Positions 5,303 through 7,887 of a DNA stretch of 7,887 nucleotides are shown one piece after another. Position numbers and translations under genes: made by a program. Within the stretch, counting starts at the first letter, position 1, and each line of letters starts with the position of its first letter. The stretch is from Deltaproteobacteria bacterium (lineage in GTDB: Bacteria; Desulfobacterota; Desulfobulbia; Desulfobulbales; BM004): contig JAFDCT010000235.1 of the NCBI GenBank assembly GCA_019312695.1, positions 1 to 7,887 on the forward strand, given 5' to 3'. The notes beneath the pieces were generated by a model. It saw only the letters and a list, made by a program, of their open reading frames with translations, was not told where the DNA came from and searched no databases.

Positions 5303-6157
5303 TTGCTGCACCTAGCATCGGTTGTACCGGAGCAGAAGGATTCCCAACAGAAGAAAAAACGCCAGCCATTCATTTACGTGGTAGGCCAAAACGCTGTCCT
5401 TTTTGCCACGTCAACCGTGCAAATGCTAGGCTTCATAGGTGAAGCGACCCTGTCCTGTTGGAATTTTCTGCTGGGAAAGGCCCGTTTCCGCCGTATTGAT
5501 CTGCTGCTTTTTATTGAAGAATGCGGGGCTGAGTCGCTCCCCATTGTCACCCTCATAAGTGTTCTCGTCGGTTTGATCCTGGCCTTTGTCGGCGCGGTGC
5601 AGCTCAAACTTTTCGGCGCCCAGATATATGTGGCCAACCTGGTTGCCATTGCCATGGCCAGGGAAATGGGCGCACTTATGACCGGCATTATTATGTCCGG
5701 CCGCATAGGAGCTGCATATGCCGCCCAACTGGGCACCATGCAGGTTAACGAAGAAATTGATGCCTTGAAAACCATGGGTATATCTCCCATGGAATTCCTG
5801 GTGCTGCCCCGCTTGTTTGCCATGGTGTTGATGATGCCCCTGCTTACCCTCTATTCCGACCTGCTGGGAATTATGGGTGGCGCAATCGTCGGGGTAGGAA
5901 TGATGGACATAACCGTGGTGCAATATCTAACTCAGACCCAGGCAACACTGGATATGGCCAATATTTCTCTGGGAATTGCAAAAGCAGGGATCTACGCAAT
6001 CATTATAGCGCTGTCAGGCTGTATGCGTGGCATGCAGAGCGGCCGCAGTGCAGCCGCAGTCGGTGAGGCCACGACTTCTGCCGTGGTTACGGCCATTGTG
6101 GGCATAATCGTAACAGATGGCATATTTGCCGTCCTATGTGATGCATTGGGTATTTGA
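5303..6157 (+). CDS. mlaE: MlaE-family ABC transporter permease (phospholipid transport)
   Basis: The inner-membrane permease of an Mla-type lipid transporter. The family signature is intact: MSGRIGAAYAAQLGTMQVNEEIDALKTMGISPMEFLVLPR lies at residues 131-170 counted from TTG 5303 (written here as two adjoining parts: SGRIGAAYAAQLGTMQ, then EEIDALKTMG). Hydrophobic segments lie near 78-100, 170-200, 222-240 and 257-278, with an amphipathic region at 40-70, as in MlaE. The true start is uncertain. The frame is open from 5150, just after the TAA that cuts the STAS domain; in-frame restarts are TTG 5303 (284 aa) or ATG 5423 (244 aa, still covering the permease core and close to the 260 aa of E. 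coli MlaE). Neither has a clear ribosome binding site. The next gene, mlaF, starts 7 nt after the stop. The permease may be functional alone, provided it is translated. Confidence 0.88.
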   Translation: MLHLASVVPEQKDSQQKKKRQPFIYVVGQNAVLFATSTVQMLGFIGEATLSCWNFLLGKARFRRIDLLLFIEECGAESLPIVTLISVLVGLILAFVGAVQLKLFGAQIYVANLVAIAMAREMGALMTGIIMSGRIGAAYAAQLGTMQVNEEIDALKTMGISPMEFLVLPRLFAMVLMMPLLTLYSDLLGIMGGAIVGVGMMDITVVQYLTQTQATLDMANISLGIAKAGIYAIIIALSGCMRGMQSGRSAAAVGEATTSAVVTAIVGIIVTDGIFAVLCDALGI

Positions 6158-6164
6158 CACAGAA

Positions 6165-6971
6165 ATGAACACAGTAAACTCAAAAGTAAAACTGAAACCG
6201 CATATCATTGTCTCTGGCCTGACAATGGCTTATGGTGATTTTATTATCCAGCGGGACTTGAATTTTACTATCAATCATAATGATATATTTATCATTATGG
6301 GGGGCAGCGGCTGTGGCAAGAGCACTCTGCTGAGACATCTGATAGGCTTAAAAAGCCCGGCAAAAGGGCAGATTTATTACGGTGATATAAATTTCTGGGA
6401 TGCCGGGCCTGCTGAACGCAGCAGGATAATGAGAAAGTGCGGCATACTCTACCAGAAGGGTGCTCTCTGGAGTTCAATGACCCTGGCCGAAAATGTGGCT
6501 TTGCCGCTGGAAGAATATACCGACCTGCCAAATCCTGCGATAAAGGAAATTGTGTCCTTAAAGCTGGCCCTGGTCGGCCTTGCAGGCTATGAGGAGTTCT
6601 ACCCCTCTGAGATCAGTGGTGGCATGCAGAAAAGGGCGGGACTTGCCCGGGCCATGGCGCTCGACCCCGAGATCCTCTTTTTTGATGAACCGTCGGCAGG
6701 CCTTGATCCGGTCAGCGCCAGGAGGCTTGACGACCTGATCCTTGAGTTGCGAGACAGCCTTGGCACCACGGTTGTGGTTGTGACCCATGAGCTGGCCAGT
6801 ATATTTGCCATTGGCAGCAACTCCGTCTTTTTGGATGCGGAAACCCGCACAATGATAGCCCAGGGCGACCCGCACATGCTGTTGGCTGAAACAGTTGACC
6901 CGAAGGTAAAAGAGTTCCTCACCAGGGGCAAGACAGTTTCTGCTGAAACCTTTTCAGGGTGGAAAGAATAA
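6165..6971 (+). CDS. mlaF: MlaF-family ABC transporter ATPase
   Basis: 268 aa from ATG at 6165, practically the length of E. coli MlaF. This start is preferred to ATG 6117, which would overlap mlaE by 41 nt. All ABC motifs are present: Walker A GGSGCGKST (46-54, Lys52), Q-loop Gln97 in LYQKGALWSSMT, signature SGGMQKR (151-157), Walker B ILFFDEP (170-176, Glu175), D-loop SAGLDP and switch His208. The LYQKGALWSSMTLAENV and SGGMQKRAGLARAMALDPE stretches are typical of the Mla/Ttg2 group. As a dimer it binds ATP and drives lipid movement through MlaE. No good ribosome binding site is seen; the start lies 7 nt after the mlaE stop, so coupling is likely, and a failure to translate mlaE could lower its expression. 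Confidence 0.93.
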   Translation: MNTVNSKVKLKPHIIVSGLTMAYGDFIIQRDLNFTINHNDIFIIMGGSGCGKSTLLRHLIGLKSPAKGQIYYGDINFWDAGPAERSRIMRKCGILYQKGALWSSMTLAENVALPLEEYTDLPNPAIKEIVSLKLALVGLAGYEEFYPSEISGGMQKRAGLARAMALDPEILFFDEPSAGLDPVSARRLDDLILELRDSLGTTVVVVTHELASIFAIGSNSVFLDAETRTMIAQGDPHMLLAETVDPKVKEFLTRGKTVSAETFSGWKE

Positions 6972-6991
6972 ACTTTGACACGGGATACCAG

Positions 6992-7887
6992 ATGAGTAAG
7001 GAAGTAAATAAAATTGCAATCGGAGGTTTTGTGGTAGGGGGGATAGGACTTGCCGTCCTGGCTTTACTGGTGTTCGGTTCCGGCAAGTTTTTCCAGCGGA
7101 AGAGCATGCATGTCCTTTTCTTCGATGGTTCGGTTAAGGGCTTGAGTGTTGGGGCCCCGGTGAAGTTCCGCGGCGTTGACATTGGCGAGGTGAAAAAAAT
7201 CAAACTTACCATTAATCCTAACAATTTGGAATTTTATGTGCCGGTATACGTGCAGATTTTCCCTAACAGAATTTCCATCCTGGGCGGGAAGAAAGTGGAG
7301 GCAATTGATAATAGAAAGGTCATAAATGAACTGGTGAACGAAATGGGATTAAGGGCCCAGCTGCAGATGCAAAGTCTGCTTACGGGCCAGCTCTTCATCA
7401 ACTATGATTTTTACCCGGATACACCAATAAGAAAGGTGGGCCTTGAGGAAAAGATATATGAAGTGCCTACAATCCCCACTGCCCTGCAGATGCTCACCGA
7501 AACCCTGCAGGAGATCATTAACAATATCCGGCAGGTAAACCTGCGGGAAATGGTGCAGGATATAGCCCAGGCAGCCAAAGGGGCAAATAAATTGATGAAT
7601 TCGGCGGAGCTTTCCGACGCGGTAGCAAATTTAAACCTCGCCCTCCAGGAGGCACAGAGATTTATCAGGAATACGGAAAATCTTGTGGGAAAAGTCAGTC
7701 GTAAGGTGGATTCCGCAGCTGACAGTTTTCAATCCACCATGAATGATACCCGGAATATGGTGAACAATATTGACAGCCGTATTTATCCGCTTGCCTCAGA
7801 TATTGAAAACACCCTGGCAGCAGTCCGTTCTTCATTTGAAGAAGCCCAAAGTCTACTGGTTGAGGCGCAAAGGCTGGTATCTGGAAA
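6992..7887 (+). CDS. mlaD: MlaD/MCE-domain substrate-binding protein (C-terminus cut by window edge)
   Basis: Open for 298 codons from ATG 6992 to the window end. It starts 20 nt after mlaF, with only a weak ribosome binding site. Residues 8-29 form one N-terminal membrane anchor (IGGFVVGGIGLAVLALLVFG). The MCE domain follows at about 39-142, with the hallmark GAPVKFRGVDIGEV (54-67) and the GLRAQLQMQSLLTGQ end. From about 165 onward the chain is helical and heptad-like (TLQEIINNIRQVNL, ANLNLALQEAQRFI), already longer than E. coli MlaD (183 aa). That tail resembles the PqiB/LetB or Mce type, where it may form part of a periplasmic lipid channel. The protein is expected to form a ring on MlaE and receive lipids. 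An auxiliary lipoprotein of the PqiC type is often next in related operons; that lies outside the window. Confidence 0.92.
   Translation, partial: MSKEVNKIAIGGFVVGGIGLAVLALLVFGSGKFFQRKSMHVLFFDGSVKGLSVGAPVKFRGVDIGEVKKIKLTINPNNLEFYVPVYVQIFPNRISILGGKKVEAIDNRKVINELVNEMGLRAQLQMQSLLTGQLFINYDFYPDTPIRKVGLEEKIYEVPTIPTALQMLTETLQEIINNIRQVNLREMVQDIAQAAKGANKLMNSAELSDAVANLNLALQEAQRFIRNTENLVGKVSRKVDSAADSFQSTMNDTRNMVNNIDSRIYPLASDIENTLAAVRSSFEEAQSLLVEAQRLVSG

Noticed and set aside
5374..5923. Two long minus-strand frames opposite mlaE
   Set aside because: They are shadows of the conserved permease coding sequence; one is His- and Gln-rich as expected for an antisense artefact.
6117..6164. Upstream ATG start for MlaF
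   Set aside because: It would overlap mlaE by 41 nt and add 16 residues unlike MlaF; the ATG at 6165 gives the normal family length.
1..7887. CRISPR arrays, tRNA or rRNA genes, insertion sequences, toxin-antitoxin pairs
   Set aside because: I saw no spaced direct repeats, no tRNA-like cloverleaf, no transposase motif and no typical toxin-antitoxin gene pair on either strand.

Overview
The window looks like a chromosomal piece of a Gram-negative, probably sulfate-reducing bacterium. Desulfobacterota, perhaps close to Desulfobulbales, is my best inference. The signs are an outer-membrane TolC-type protein, an Mla lipid-transport operon whose permease carries an N-terminal STAS domain, a DUF3187 barrel, and a small protein with a desulforedoxin-like Cys4 tail. 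The lineage is inferred from family content and was not tested by a search.

Left block, minus strand (1-1477): an ArsR-type repressor gene is followed 3 nt later by a TolC-family outer-membrane efflux gene that runs off the left edge. The repressor has two cysteines (C26, C92) placed as in the persulfide sensors SqrR/BigR. A candidate promoter with an overlapping inverted-repeat operator lies just upstream. Centre-left block, minus strand (1630-3366): a promoter with a consensus -35 drives a DUF3187 outer-membrane protein, translationally coupled (TGATG overlap) to an SGNH/GDSL esterase lipoprotein.

Centre, plus strand (3492-4571): a 108-aa protein with a Cys4 tail ends at a strong terminator. 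It is followed by about 450 nt of structured intergenic DNA holding a good sigma70-like promoter and a terminator about 100 nt downstream (candidate small RNA), then a 67-aa protein of unknown function with an excellent ribosome binding site. The gene-free stretch 4572-5020 holds several hairpins, including a perfect 16-bp stem, and a candidate promoter for the next operon.

Right block, plus strand (5021-7887): an Mla/Tgt2-type phospholipid transporter operon, STAS-MlaE, MlaF, MlaD, the last running off the right edge. The STAS domain is read in the same frame as the MlaE permease but is cut by an in-frame TAA at 5147-5149, so the usual STAS-permease fusion is broken in this sequence. A 33-nt inverted repeat lies inside the same STAS segment. 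The permease, ATPase and visible part of MlaD are otherwise intact.

Most products act in the envelope: drug or metabolite efflux, outer-membrane barrel, lipoprotein esterase, and lipid trafficking between membranes. The most noteworthy items are the interrupted STAS-MlaE fusion with its palindrome, the SqrR-like cysteine pair in the efflux repressor, the candidate small RNA, and the desulforedoxin-like small protein. I did not find a convincing wholly new multi-gene system.
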